Below, piece after piece: positions 47,259 through 56,576 of a DNA stretch of 64,000 bases. Source of the DNA: Pseudarthrobacter psychrotolerans. GTDB lineage: Bacteria; Actinomycetota; Actinomycetes; Actinomycetales; Micrococcaceae. The DNA lies in assembly GCF_009911795.1 (NCBI RefSeq), contig NZ_CP047898.1, forward strand, positions 1,550,001 to 1,614,000, given 5' to 3'. Both the position numbers and the translations under genes were made by a program. The notes beneath the pieces are model-generated. The model was not told where the DNA came from. It ran no database searches and was given only the letters and a program-made list of their open reading frames with translations. Positions within the stretch are counted from its first letter, which is position 1; each line of letters begins with the position of its first letter.

Positions 47259-47580
47259 ATGAGAATCGAAGTGCTGTATTTCAAGGGGTGTCCGATTTCC
47301 GCGGAAGCGCTCCAGCGCGGGGTGACAGCCGTCGCCAGTCTTGGCTTGGGACATCTCGCCGTCACCATGCGGGAGATTCGGACCATGGAGGATACAAAGG
47401 GAACGCCGTTGGCCTGTTCCCAACGATCCGCATGGATGGAAGGGATACTGTTCCCGGCGATCCCGACGTCCAATCTCTCGTGCCGGATCTATCAGAAACC
47501 CAGCGGTTTACTTTGTCGCAGGCCAGGTCGTGGGAACCCCTGCCGGACCCCAAGTTGCGTCGGCCGCCAAGGGTTCTTGA
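47259..47580 (+). pseudogene. Decayed thioredoxin-fold (DF family-like) protein gene
   Basis: ATG 47259 begins MRIEVLYFKGCPISAEALQR, a thioredoxin-like start with a lone Cys. After about 47 residues the similarity continues in other frames: PTIRMDGRDTVPGDPDVQSL in one and CRIYQKPSGLL in another, near 47400 and 47480. This order matches small DF-family thioredoxin-like proteins, found near mercury and selenium genes. Several changes, not tied to homopolymers, break the frame, and it lies next to IS debris, so it is probably a true pseudogene. Family identity is tentative. Confidence 0.45.
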
Positions 47581-47747
47581 GTAACCTGAAAGCCGAAAAA
47601 TGGGCTCGACCTGCAACGCTGGGCGGCGCACGGTGCGCCCAACCAACCGGGTTAGTACACCTGATATGTGGCCCTCAAGCCAGCAGGGACGTGGTGGCCC
47701 TGGATCAGGCCGTCTCAGTGGTCCTGAACCAGGTTGACATACTTAAA

Positions 47748-47789
47748 GAGCCTGGGTGATCTGCAGGATCCTGCAGATCACCCAGGCTC
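47748..47789 (-). terminator. 42-bp perfect palindrome, likely terminator of the deacetylase gene
   Basis: Positions 47748-47768 and 47769-47789 are exact reverse complements with no spacer. It lies 45 bases past the stop of the minus-strand deacetylase gene, followed on that strand by TTTAAG. Confidence 0.7.
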
Positions 47790-47834
47790 GCACTACGCCG
47801 CGGCTGCGGGGGTCTTCCGTTTTGGTGTTGCTGG

Positions 47835-49942
47835 CTAGAGGATGGCAGTCATCGGGTTCCAGCCCGAGCCCAGGTCGATCCGTTTGAACCAGTCACCGGT
47901 CCCGTTGTTCGGGTACAGCCACAGCTCGCCGGTGCTGTCGCGGGCGATCACGTCGGGCCGTCCGTCGCTGTTCATGTCCCCCGGTGCGGTGATCGCGCTC
48001 ATGGTGTTCCAGCCGGCGCCAAGGTCGACGCGTTTGAACCACTCGTTCAGGCCGTTACCGGGGTAGAGCCAGAATTCACCGCTGGTGTCACGGGCCACGA
48101 GATCCACCTTCCCGTCGTTGTTGAAGTCCCCCGGGGCGGCGATCGAACTCATGATGTTCCACCCGGACCCAAGGTCGACGCGTTTGAACCAGTCTCCGGC
48201 CCCGTTGTTCGGATACAGCCAGAGCTCACCCGAGGAATCCCGGGCGATCAGGTCCGGCTTGCCGTCCCCGTTGAAGTCCCCGGACCGACGATCGAAGTCA
48301 TCACATTCCACCCGGCCCCCAGGTTCTGGCGCGTTGACCAGTCTCCGGTCCCGGTCCCCGGGTAGAGCCACAGTTGCCCGGACTTATCCCGGGCGATCAC
48401 GTCGGCCTTGCCGTCACCGTTGAAATCCCCGGCGCTGACAATCGTGGACATCACATTCCACCCGGCTCCCAGGTCAATCCGCTTGAACCAGTCCCCGGCC
48501 CCCGTGCCCGGATACAACCAGAGTTCCCCCGAGGCGTCCCGTGCGATCAGATCCGTCTTCCCGTCCCCATTGAAATCATTCAACCGTTTCGGCGGAACCG
48601 GAGTCGTCGCTGCGGTGAGTGCCAGCATCTGCACGTTGTCCACGTAGGCGGTGATGCCGGTGCCGCTCACAGCGATCTGCAGGCTCGCCGAGGCCACATT
48701 GGTCGAGGTCGGCGTGTAGGTGAAGTTCATCGACTCCACCCACCGCGTGTTCTCCACCTTGCGGAACTGCCCGGAGATCCACGTTCCGGCCGAGTTGTAC
48801 TCGTCCACGTAGAACCCGACCTCACCGGTCGTGATCGCAGCCACGTTGAGGAAGGCCTTGAACACGTAGCTCGACGTCGGCGACACGGGAACCGCCGGCG
48901 AGAACAGGTGACTCGCCGTGGCGCCCGAGACCAGCTTCACCGACTTGGCGAAGTCGGGGTAGCTGCCGTTGCTCGCGGCGTCCGCCGTGATGGTCGCCGG
49001 GGCATCGGTCCGCCAGCCGTCCCCGAGGCCGTTGTTGAACGTCGGATTCGGCATCATGTTCGGCGTCCCCGTCACCAGGCCCTTGCTGATGTTGACGTTC
49101 TTGATCTGGCCGGCCGCCACCTTGGTCTGCACGTACGCGGCCAGCTGGTCCAGCTCCGCCGTGCCGTACTGGTAGTCACCCGGGACCTGGCTCGGCGCCG
49201 GCCTGATGTCGTGGAACGTGAACACCGCCCACGTCTTGTTCGCGATCGCCTCGTCGACCTTCGCCTTCAGGGTCGCGACCGGCGTGGTCACCTCCTGCAC
49301 CGGGATGTTGTGCAGCAGGAGGTCGCCGAGCGGCCAGACATTGTTGCCCACATCGGCGAAGCCTCGCATCGAGGTGTAGTACTTGGCCACCTGGGCGAGC
49401 ACCGACATGTCGTAGTCGCCGTACGGCGGGGCGAAGGCCGTCGCGTTGAAGCCGTGCGCCGCCAGCGCGGCCTTGCTGTCCGCCAGTTCGGCATCCACCT
49501 GAGCGGCAGTCAGCTTGGTCGCCTGGCAGTCGTTACCGAAGCTCACGAGGCACTGATGGTCGACGGTATGCGACCCGATCTCCCAACCGTAGGTGTTCTG
49601 CAGCTGAGTGATCTGGTCCCACGTCATGTGGGGCAGGTCCGTGTCGGCGCGGCAGGTGTTCGGGACGGTCGTCATGCCGACGCAGCTGGTGGGGACATAG
49701 TCGGTGCCGGTGAGCCCGTACTTCTGCAGCGTCGGCGCCGCCTGCGTCAGCGCGCTGGCCACGCCGTCGTCGAAAGTGAAGGACACGAGCGGCACGGGCG
49801 CGGGGTTTTCGACGGCGGCGTTCGCCGCCCCGGGCGTCAGCAGTGCTGCGGTCAACGCCAGCACCGCCCCGCCACCGCGGCGAGCCTGGCGCGCCCCCGC
49901 GCCAGGCTGGATCTGGTTCTGGTCATGAGTTTCTCCGTTCAT
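47835..49942 (-). CDS. Secreted polysaccharide deacetylase with FG-GAP repeats (frameshifted in this sequence)
   Basis: Reconstructed ~700-residue protein. A signal-like h-region (AVLALTAALLTPGAANA) precedes a NodB domain: LVSFTFDDGVASAL (Asp-Asp), WEIGSHTVDHQCL (metal His pair), FNATAFAPPYGDYD and WAVFTFHDIRP. A carbohydrate-binding-like beta-sandwich follows (~residues 290-445), then FG-GAP repeats (DFNGDGKxDLIARDxSGELW). The frame change at the CCCC run 48278-48281 is mended by one base. The N-terminus may hide another lost base at 49867-49870: a start at ATG 49926, behind GGAGA, would then give a cleaner signal peptide. It would de-N-acetylate or de-O-acetylate wall or exported glycan. 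Confidence 0.85.
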
Positions 49943-49984
49943 TTCGGGTGGCCGACGGCGCCGGGTGACACAGCCGAATGGTGA

Positions 49985-50336
49985 TCACGGGCCCTGCAAC
50001 TGCTCGAACGCCTGCGCGACCGGCTGGACTTCGATGCCGCTTTGGTCGATGAGCTGGAGCTGGGTGGCGAGGACGTCGCTGGTGATGGTGCTCCGGTCCG
50101 CCGCGACTGTGTTCTCCCGGGTGCCGGTCGATGGAGCGGTCCAGGTCAACGGGCTGCGGGTCCAGCGGGTAGATTCCGTTGGCCATACGGAGCGGGCCGT
50201 TCTTGGTGTCGCCCGGCTGGATCGCGCGGCGGATACCGTTGACGTCGCTTTCCAGAGCTGCGACTTCGAATATTCCGAAAAGGCGAACAGATATTGGCTT
50301 TGATAATTCAGGAGTTGTCGCCACGATGCTCTCCAT
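49985..50336 (-). other. Possible small hypothetical gene, frame uncertain
   Basis: From ATG 50336 the minus strand reads MESIVATTPELSKPISVRLF, GIFEVAALESDVNGIRR and GDTKNGPLRMANGIYPLDPQ; after about 80 residues a neighbouring frame gives ENTVAADRSTITSDVLATQL, then QLIDQSGIEVQPVAQAFEQL to a stop at 49985. Joining them near 50115 needs one base removed, the opposite sign to the other frameshifts here. No family recognised. It is just upstream of the deacetylase gene on the same strand. Confidence 0.3.
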
Positions 50337-50676
50337 TCCCTCATCAACTGCTTTGGTGCTTTTCGCGGCGGGACCAGGCTGCGGTGCGATGCTGGATGAA
50401 CCGGCTTTCGTACCAGAGTGACATGGTGAAAATCGCCCATCAAGCCGGGCGGCTACCCGAATGTTACATGGATCTAAAGACAGGTAGCCGGACAATTTAA
50501 GGCGCGTAGATGGCAACCCTGAACCTGAGTACTCACAAAACGAACCAAGTAGTTAAAGTGCCTAGAGTTACGGCTGGGCGGGTAGTGCGCAAAACATAGC
50601 CGTGGGTCGGGGATTCCGGCCATCCTCGCCGCACCACCCTACGCGTCGACCTCGCATATAGCGGTTCGCTGATATG
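50337..50676. other. Non-coding stretch before the IS256-type element
   Basis: 340 bases of lower GC content with no convincing gene, hairpin or repeat; probably the upstream region of the minus-strand genes, plus DNA left by insertion events. Confidence 0.5.
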
Positions 50677-51675
50677 GGGACTGTGGAATTAACGGTGTAT
50701 CCGGCTCGACACGCCGGGCGGTAAGCTTGGCGAGAAGGAGCCCGACATGGCCGCAACCCTTGAGTCTGTACAGAGTACGAAAACCGCTGACATGAAGGCA
50801 GAAATACCCGAGGCCGACGCTGCCCGCGAACTGGTCAGGATGGCGAAGGAGCAGGGCTTGTCGCTGACCGGTCCCGACGGCTGCTCAAGCAGCTGAAGAA
50901 GACCGTGATCGAGTCCGCTCTCGATGAAGAAATGACCGAGCATGTCGGACATGAAAAGCACGATGCGGCCGGCAAATAGACTGCCAACTACCGCAACGGG
51001 GTTCGCCCGAAAACGGTGCTGACGGAGACGACCGACCCCGTGGACGCGGACGTTCCGCGGGACCCGGCCGGCACGTTCGAGCCGGTCATGGTCAAGAAGC
51101 GCCAGCGCCGCCTGACCGGGTCGATGAGATGGTCTTCTCGCTCTACGCGAAGTGCCTGACCACGGGAGAAATCAGCGCGCACTTCGCCGAGATCCGCCGC
51201 ATCCGTGTCGAAGGAGACGGTCTCGCGGATCCTCGACAGGGTGCTCGAGGAGCTGGCTGCTTGGCAGAACCCGGCCGCTGGACGAGGTCCACGCGGCGAT
51301 CTTCATCGACGCCATCGTCGTGAAGATACGCGACGGTCAGGTCGCCACCCCCAACCTACGCCGCCATCGGCGTCACCCTTGAGGGCGAGAAGGACATCCT
51401 GGGTTTCTGGGCCGGGACCAGCGGTGATGGCGCGGAGTTCTGGATGAGCGTACTCACCGACATCAAGAACCGCGACGTGAAGGACACGTTCTTCCTGGTC
51501 TGCGACGAGCATTTCACACGGCGCCGAATTCCGCGGCTGCTCGGGCGGCGTTTGAGGAGCTTACGGAGCACGGGGCAGGAAATACGGGGCGATCGTGCGG
51601 CTCTGGGAGAATGCGTGGGAGGAGTTCATCCCGTTCCTGGACTGCGACGTGGAAATCCGGCGCGTGATCTGCTCG

Positions 51676-51683
51676 ACCAACGC
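51676..51683. repeat. Target-site duplication, left copy (ACCAACGC)
   Basis: 8-bp direct repeat abutting the left end of the ISL3 element; identical to 53129-53136. Confidence 0.93.
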
Positions 51684-53128
51684 GGCTCTTCAAGGTTCCC
51701 GGGGAAATAGGTTCGTGTTGTAGCTAGCAGAGGACTCGTGGTCCTGCTGGGATGAGTGTTATCTACGCATTCAACCTGAACAGGAACCACGAGCCTTGTT
51801 AGAGCCTACTTTGGCGGCCGATGATGCTGCCAGCTTGATCTTCAACCTGCCTGATTACCGTGTCACGGCCGCCGTGCTGCTTCCTGACGGGGCACGCCAC
51901 ATTACGGTGGAGACGACATTTCCGCCGGGCTGCCCGAGTTGCGGCGTCGTCGCCTTCCGGGTGAAGGAGCGCCGTTGCCAGCGGCTGCGTGACATTCCGG
52001 TCGCTGGCCGGGTGGTGCTGCTCTGGGACAAGCGGCGCTGGTTCTGTGACGAGTATTTGTGCGAGCGGAAATCGTTCTGCGAAGCGACGCCGCAGGTCCC
52101 GCGCCGGGCCCGGTCGACGCGGCGGCTACGGCAGTCGGTGCTGGAGGCGGTCATCACCTCGGGGCGGGCAGTGTCCGAGACCGCCGTGGCGTTCGGGATC
52201 TCGTGGTGGCTGGTCCAGCAGATCATCGGCGACGCCGCCCTGCGCCTGCCGGACGTGGACCTGCTGGCACCCAGGATGCTGGGCATCGATGAGCACCGGT
52301 ACCGGTCCGTGCGGTTCTTCCAGGACCCCGGCACCAAGGCATGGATCCGGTACGAGCCCTGGATGACAACGATCGTGGATCTGGACACCGGCCAGGTCCT
52401 GGGCATCGTGGACGGACGTGACCACAAGGGCGTCGGGAACTGGCTCTTCGCCCGGCCACTGGACTGGCGGCTTGGGGTGCAGGTCGTCGCGATCGACCCG
52501 TCCGCGGCCTTCCGGAAAGCACTACGGATGTGGTTGCCGCGCACGGCGGTCTCGGTGGATCTTTTCCACGTGACGATGCTGGCCAACGACATGCTCACCA
52601 CCGTCCGTCAGGGCCTGTCCCAGCAGGTTCGGGGCCGGCGGGGCAGGACCACGGACCCGGCGTGGGCGAACCGGATGCTGCTGCTGAAGGCCAACGAGAA
52701 CCTCTCAGAACGTGGACATCACCGGTTGGCGGGCGTGTTCGCTGCCGACGATCCGACCGGCAGCCTCCAGGCCGCCTGGCAGGTCAAGGAACAACTCCGC
52801 ACCCTGCTCTCCACCGGGTCCCTCGAGGACGCAGCCGCCGCGAAGACTGCCCTCGCCGACCTGGTGGAACGGGCCGCGATGCCGGAGACGAACAGGCTCT
52901 ACCGGACCGTGTGCCGCTGGTGGGCCGAGATCGAAGTCCTCATCGTCACCGGCGCTACAACAGCCAAAGTAGAAGTCAACAACACCGCGATAAAACACAT
53001 CAAACGAACCGCCCGCGGCTACCGCAACCCAATCAATTACAAATCGCGTATTCTCTTGAGAAGTGCAGCCCGGATGGCAGCATGAGCAATCATCTCAGCA
53101 GACCATTCCCCGGGAACCTTGAAGAGCC
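51684..53128 (+). mobile_element. Complete ISL3-family insertion sequence
   Basis: 1445-bp element bounded by perfect 23-bp terminal inverted repeats (51684-51706, starting GGCTCTTCAAGGTTCCC, and 53106-53128) and flanked by the 8-bp duplication ACCAACGC. It contains one intact transposase gene. Intact ends, target duplication and open reading frame all point to recent insertion. It split the Ser-Thr-Asn-Ala-Ile-Glu codons of the IS256 transposase. Confidence 0.95.
51796..53085 (+). CDS. ISL3-family transposase
   Basis: 429 residues from TTG 51796. The N-terminal zinc motif (CPSCGVVA with CDEYLCERKSFC) is followed by a helix-turn-helix (SGRAVSETAVAFGISWWLVQ) and the DDE domain: LGIDEHRYR, VVAIDPSAAFRKAL and the C-terminal VEVNNTAIKHIKRTARGYRN that is diagnostic of ISL3 transposases. 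The frame is intact, so the element could be active. Confidence 0.95.
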   Translation: MLEPTLAADDAASLIFNLPDYRVTAAVLLPDGARHITVETTFPPGCPSCGVVAFRVKERRCQRLRDIPVAGRVVLLWDKRRWFCDEYLCERKSFCEATPQVPRRARSTRRLRQSVLEAVITSGRAVSETAVAFGISWWLVQQIIGDAALRLPDVDLLAPRMLGIDEHRYRSVRFFQDPGTKAWIRYEPWMTTIVDLDTGQVLGIVDGRDHKGVGNWLFARPLDWRLGVQVVAIDPSAAFRKALRMWLPRTAVSVDLFHVTMLANDMLTTVRQGLSQQVRGRRGRTTDPAWANRMLLLKANENLSERGHHRLAGVFAADDPTGSLQAAWQVKEQLRTLLSTGSLEDAAAAKTALADLVERAAMPETNRLYRTVCRWWAEIEVLIVTGATTAKVEVNNTAIKHIKRTARGYRNPINYKSRILLRSAARMAA

Positions 53129-53136
53129 ACCAACGC
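53129..53136. repeat. Target-site duplication, right copy (ACCAACGC)
   Basis: 8-bp direct repeat abutting the right end of the ISL3 element; matches 51676-51683. Confidence 0.93.
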
Positions 53137-53415
53137 CATCGAATCGTTGAACGCCAGGTACCGCCGCACCGTCAATGCCCGGGGTCATTTCCCCACCGAG
53201 CCGGCTGCGCCAAAGTGCCTGTATGTGGTCACCAGATCCCCCGATCCGACCGGTGCCGGCAAGACCCGATGGGCCGTGCGTTGGAAGCCCACTTCGAACG
53301 CCTTCGCCAGCACTCCAGCGACCGATTCCCGGCAGCTGAATGCTACTAAATGAAAACGCCGGATACACCGCTAATGAGAAAGTCCCGCGGTACGACACCC
53401 ATCTCAGGGATTCGC

Positions 53416-53511
53416 TTCCCCACGAACCGTGAAGAGCCCTCATCCCAGCAGGACCACGAGTCCTCTGCTAGCTACAACACGAACCTATTTCCCCGGGAAC
53501 CTTGAAGAGCC
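53416..53511 (-). mobile_element. Truncated ISL3 ends, one in inverted orientation
   Basis: 53439-53511 is a perfect 73-bp reverse complement of the first 73 bp (51684-51756) of the ISL3 element, so it is the left end of a second copy facing the other way, with the rest missing. It is joined directly to 53416-53438, which matches the element's right terminal repeat with three mismatches. No transposase sequence lies between them. Together with the intact element this gives 73-bp inverted repeats flanking 1.7 kb. Confidence 0.85.
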
Positions 53512-53616
53512 TCAAAGGAACACCACACACGCTGGCGGCGCGTTGGGACAAAGGTATTCCGGGGACATATAACCTTGTGATACGCCCCTAGCGCTGTAGT
53601 CGTATGCGTTGTGGGC

Positions 53617-55808
53617 CTACGTGGATCGGTCTGCTGTATGCACGGTCAGTGTGTTGCACTTGCGCCGGCGATACGAGACCAGTTCTGCGATGCTCCAAGC
53701 CAAGGACACTCCGACCGCAAGAAGGATTGAACTCACAACAACGGGCCATCCCGGCGGTTCGAAACGCACTGTGACCGTTTTTCCGACAGAATCGGCGGGG
53801 ATGTCTACTTCGAGAAGATAGCCACGAAGCGGCGCCGTGAGAGTGGCCCCGTCGGCGTTGTATCCCGGCCACGCCAGCCGACTGAGCACGGCCTTGGCCG
53901 GCGCCTCGCCCATCTGGTCCACACTGATCACAATCTCCTGGTTACTCTCCGAGACCAGCGAAAGGGCTGTTCCCTCCGACGTCCAAACCAGTTGGCCTGT
54001 GTTCAGCAGAGGTTGATCCCGGACCCACACTACCGAGTCAGCGGACCTACTGTTTTCGTGCCAGCCACCGGGAGGTGCACGGTCAATGGACTCGTTGGAC
54101 GGGGCGGCCGGATCGCGAAGAAGCTGGACTGTGTCGATCGACAGGAGATCGGCCAGAACCTTGCCGGTCGTGGCGTCAGTCTCGAAGAGCTTCACGGCAG
54201 CCGCCCCGCATGTCCAGCCATGGCTCGAGATGCACAGATCCTCAGCGTATCTGGCGAACATGATCGGCGAATACAGGTTCTGGACTTCGGCAGAATTCAA
54301 GTACCAGGCATTCGATGCCAACGTCTCGTTCCAGATCTCCGGGCCAAGCTTCGTGGGATCGCCCACGATAAACGTGCCACCTTGTGCTCCCGGAAGCTGA
54401 CGTGCGTAACTCTCCGGGGTATCAGGCATCCGGTAGTCGGGCAGTGGGGACGCTTTGAAGGCCATGTGCTGTCCCGCAGTGATCATCATGCTCACGAGCA
54501 GCACCCCTCCGGCCAAGACCACCGGTCCCTTAAAGCGAGGCCGCTGGCGGGCATAGAGAATGGCGAGAAGGCCCGCGATACCTCCCACCGCCAGTAGCCC
54601 GAAAAGGGCCGCCACTCGGAACGACGGATACTGGCTCCAAGCAAGGTACAGCCCGGACATCACAATCCCAGCGGTAACGACCCTGCGTCCACGACTCAGG
54701 ACATGCACCCTGAAGCGGGAAACCATCACCGACAACGTCAGCAGGACCGCTAATGAAACATACGGCATGATCCGGACCGGAAAGCGGAGAGGCCCCAGGT
54801 CACTTGGGGCCAGGGTCAGTGCTAAAGAAAGCAGTCCCACAAACCACAGTGCTGACAGCTCTCTGCTCGCTGCTTTGACCTTGGAGTAGTCCACGATCGA
54901 AACTACGGGGAGAAACCATGCAACGTACAAAAGGGGAACGGTTGCAAATCCGCCCCACCAGCCGGTGACTTGGGGCAAGCTGCCCGGCACCCAGGCAGTA
55001 AATAGTCCGGTAAGGTCGGTCGTTAGGAAACCGCTGTTCGAGATTCCCCCAGTGCGAGCCGTAACGGGGGCAGTGAGAACGCCAGGCAGGTATACCGCCA
55101 TGGCGATGAGCCCGCAAACAAGACCGGCCGAGAGTAGTCGGAGCGCGCTCCTTCGGCTACCTTGCAGCCATGCCTCCAACAGCAGACCTAAAACGACCAT
55201 GACGAGCATGAGCGTCCCGTGAACATAGCCGATAGTTATCAGCAAGTAGGCGGGAACTAGTGCGAAGAAAGGGTTGCCATTCTGGAAGGCCATCCGCCGC
55301 AACCCGCACCAGGTAAGAGGCAGCAAGCTGAATACCATGAGCCCAGTGACCCAGGAAGCCGCGTCCATGTACACGGTAAATCCGGTCAGTGTGACAGCAA
55401 CCCCAGCGATGGCCGCCCACTCCGGCCGGGCCTTGTAACTCCGCGCCAACAGGAAAGTCCCGGCAGCGAGTATGCAGAGCAAGGTGATCTTCAGAATGGT
55501 TGAAAAAACTACGATATTGGCCGATCGGCTCGCTAGCCAGCCGATCAAAAGAATGAACGGATTCCAAATCCCCCACTGGCCCTCGGCAGCATAGTTACCA
55601 GCCCCCAAGCAGTGTCACTGAATAGTGGCCACTCCCCTGCCCTGAGTTTCGTGCCTATTTCGAACCAGATGCCGAATGCCCCAGCCTGGGTATCGTCATA
55701 GTAGTAGAACCTGTTGTTAGTTATTAGCGGCATCAGCGAACCAAGGAAGGCTGCGGCCACAGTCCCCGTCAGCCACATGACATCGCTGCGAGGACGCATC
55801 TGAATCAC
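53617..55808 (-). CDS. YfhO-like polytopic membrane protein, second paralogue (frameshifted in this sequence)
   Basis: 730 residues once one G (minus strand) is restored at the run 55602-55606. The first frame gives NNRFYYYDDTQAGAFGIWFE and PLFSDTAW; the second resumes GAGNYAAEGQWGIWNPFILL. The layout matches the paralogue at 40272-42551: acidic first loop, about twelve helices, a C-terminal extracytoplasmic domain and a final helix. The gene starts four bases inside the end of the ABC ATPase gene, so it belongs to the exporter operon. Probably a GT-C-type transferase that modifies the exported glycan. Confidence 0.8.
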
Positions 55809-56575
55809 AAGCTGCCCTCGGATTCCGCGTGCGCGGAACGACGCCGCAGCTCTGCAACGACATCGTGCACTTCGCCGTCCATGACCACGTTGCCGTGCTC
55901 GAGAAGGACACCTCGCTCACACACAGTTGCGACCAGATCCAGATCATGGCTAACCACAAACAGAGTCTTCCCCAATTCAGAGAGTTCCTTGATCTTCGCT
56001 ATGCACTTGCGCTGGAAAGGTTCATCTCCGACAGCAAGGATCTCGTCAATCAGGAACACTTCGGGATCAGTGTGTACGGCTATGGAGAACGCGAGTCGGA
56101 GATACATGCCAGATGAATAAAACTTAACTTCCGTGTCGATAAACTCTCCAATTTCCGAGAATTCGACAATGGAATCAAACATTTCGTCGATCTGTTTCTC
56201 TGCCATCCCTAGGATCGCGCCGTTGAGGTACACGTTATCCCGGCCGCTGAGGTCATGGTGGAACCCTGCGCCCACTTCGATGAGTCCAGCCACTCGGCCA
56301 CGCGTCCTGACGGTTCCGCCGTCGGGTTGCAGGACTCCGGAGATAAGCTTCAGCAGTGTAGATTTTCCGGAGCCATTGAGCCCCATGAGTGCCACTCTCT
56401 CGCCTTGCTTGACTTCAAGGGAGACATCTTTGAGGGCAAGGAATTTCTTCGACAAATCCCCCTTGCGGCCTTTGACCAGCCACACCAAAGCTTCCTTGAG
56501 TGAACGAGTATGGCGCATGATAAATTGCTTGCGGATGCCGATGCAGCTGATTGCTACCTGGCCATGCGATGTCAT
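55805..56575 (-). CDS. Polysaccharide ABC exporter ATPase (Wzt/TagH type)
   Basis: 256 residues from ATG 56575. Walker A GLNGSGKST, the VGAGFHHDLSGRDNVYLNGA block characteristic of polysaccharide exporters, signature YSSGMYLRLAFS and Walker B VFLIDEILAVGD. It lacks the C-terminal glycan-binding domain seen in some Wzt proteins, so export is probably not coupled to recognition of a terminal cap. It follows the permease by one base. Confidence 0.94.
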   Translation of the reverse strand: MTSHGQVAISCIGIRKQFIMRHTRSLKEALVWLVKGRKGDLSKKFLALKDVSLEVKQGERVALMGLNGSGKSTLLKLISGVLQPDGGTVRTRGRVAGLIEVGAGFHHDLSGRDNVYLNGAILGMAEKQIDEMFDSIVEFSEIGEFIDTEVKFYSSGMYLRLAFSIAVHTDPEVFLIDEILAVGDEPFQRKCIAKIKELSELGKTLFVVSHDLDLVATVCERGVLLEHGNVVMDGEVHDVVAELRRRSAHAESEGSL

Positions 56576-56576
56576 T

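Larger units (their letters stand above)
50747..53353 (+). pseudogene. IS256-family (mutator) transposase, disrupted
   Basis: Starts at ATG 50747 behind AAGGAG. Recognisable blocks appear in several frames: RELVRMAKEQGLSLTGPDG, KKTVIESALDEEMTEHVG, an in-frame TAG at 50977, then SKETVSRILDRVLEELAAWQ, EVHAAIFIDAIVVKIRDGQV, TLEGEKDILGFWAGTSGDGA and FWMSVLTDIKNRDVKD. A segment after about 51510 is missing. The C-terminal piece (NAIESLNARYRRTVNARGHF, DPTGAGKTRWAVRW) resumes only after the ISL3 insertion, at 53129-53353. Multiple frameshifts, a stop, a deletion and an insertion make it non-functional. Confidence 0.88.
50677..53386 (+). mobile_element. Decayed IS256-family element (host of the nested ISL3 element)
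   Basis: Imperfect ~29-bp terminal inverted repeats: the left end begins GGGACT at 50677 and includes CGGTGTATCCGGC (50693-50705); the right end is GCCGGATACACCG (53358-53370) through AGTCCC (53386). Between them lies a broken mutator-type transposase gene interrupted by a complete ISL3 element. Without the insert the element is about 1.26 kb, a little short for the family, which fits an internal deletion. No direct repeat flanks it, so its target duplication has decayed or been lost. Confidence 0.75.

Noticed and set aside
48374..49984. 536-codon plus-strand open frame across the deacetylase
   Set aside because: Arg/Val/His-rich antisense product typical of GC-rich shadows; the minus strand has signal peptide, NodB motifs and FG-GAP repeats.
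50677..53386. Target-site duplication flanking the IS256-type element
   Set aside because: The eight bases outside the two ends (CTGATATG and GCGGTACG) do not match.
46227..53511. Composite transposon bounded by the IS1634-like and IS256/ISL3 elements
   Set aside because: The bounding elements belong to different families and no common ends or outer target duplication were seen.
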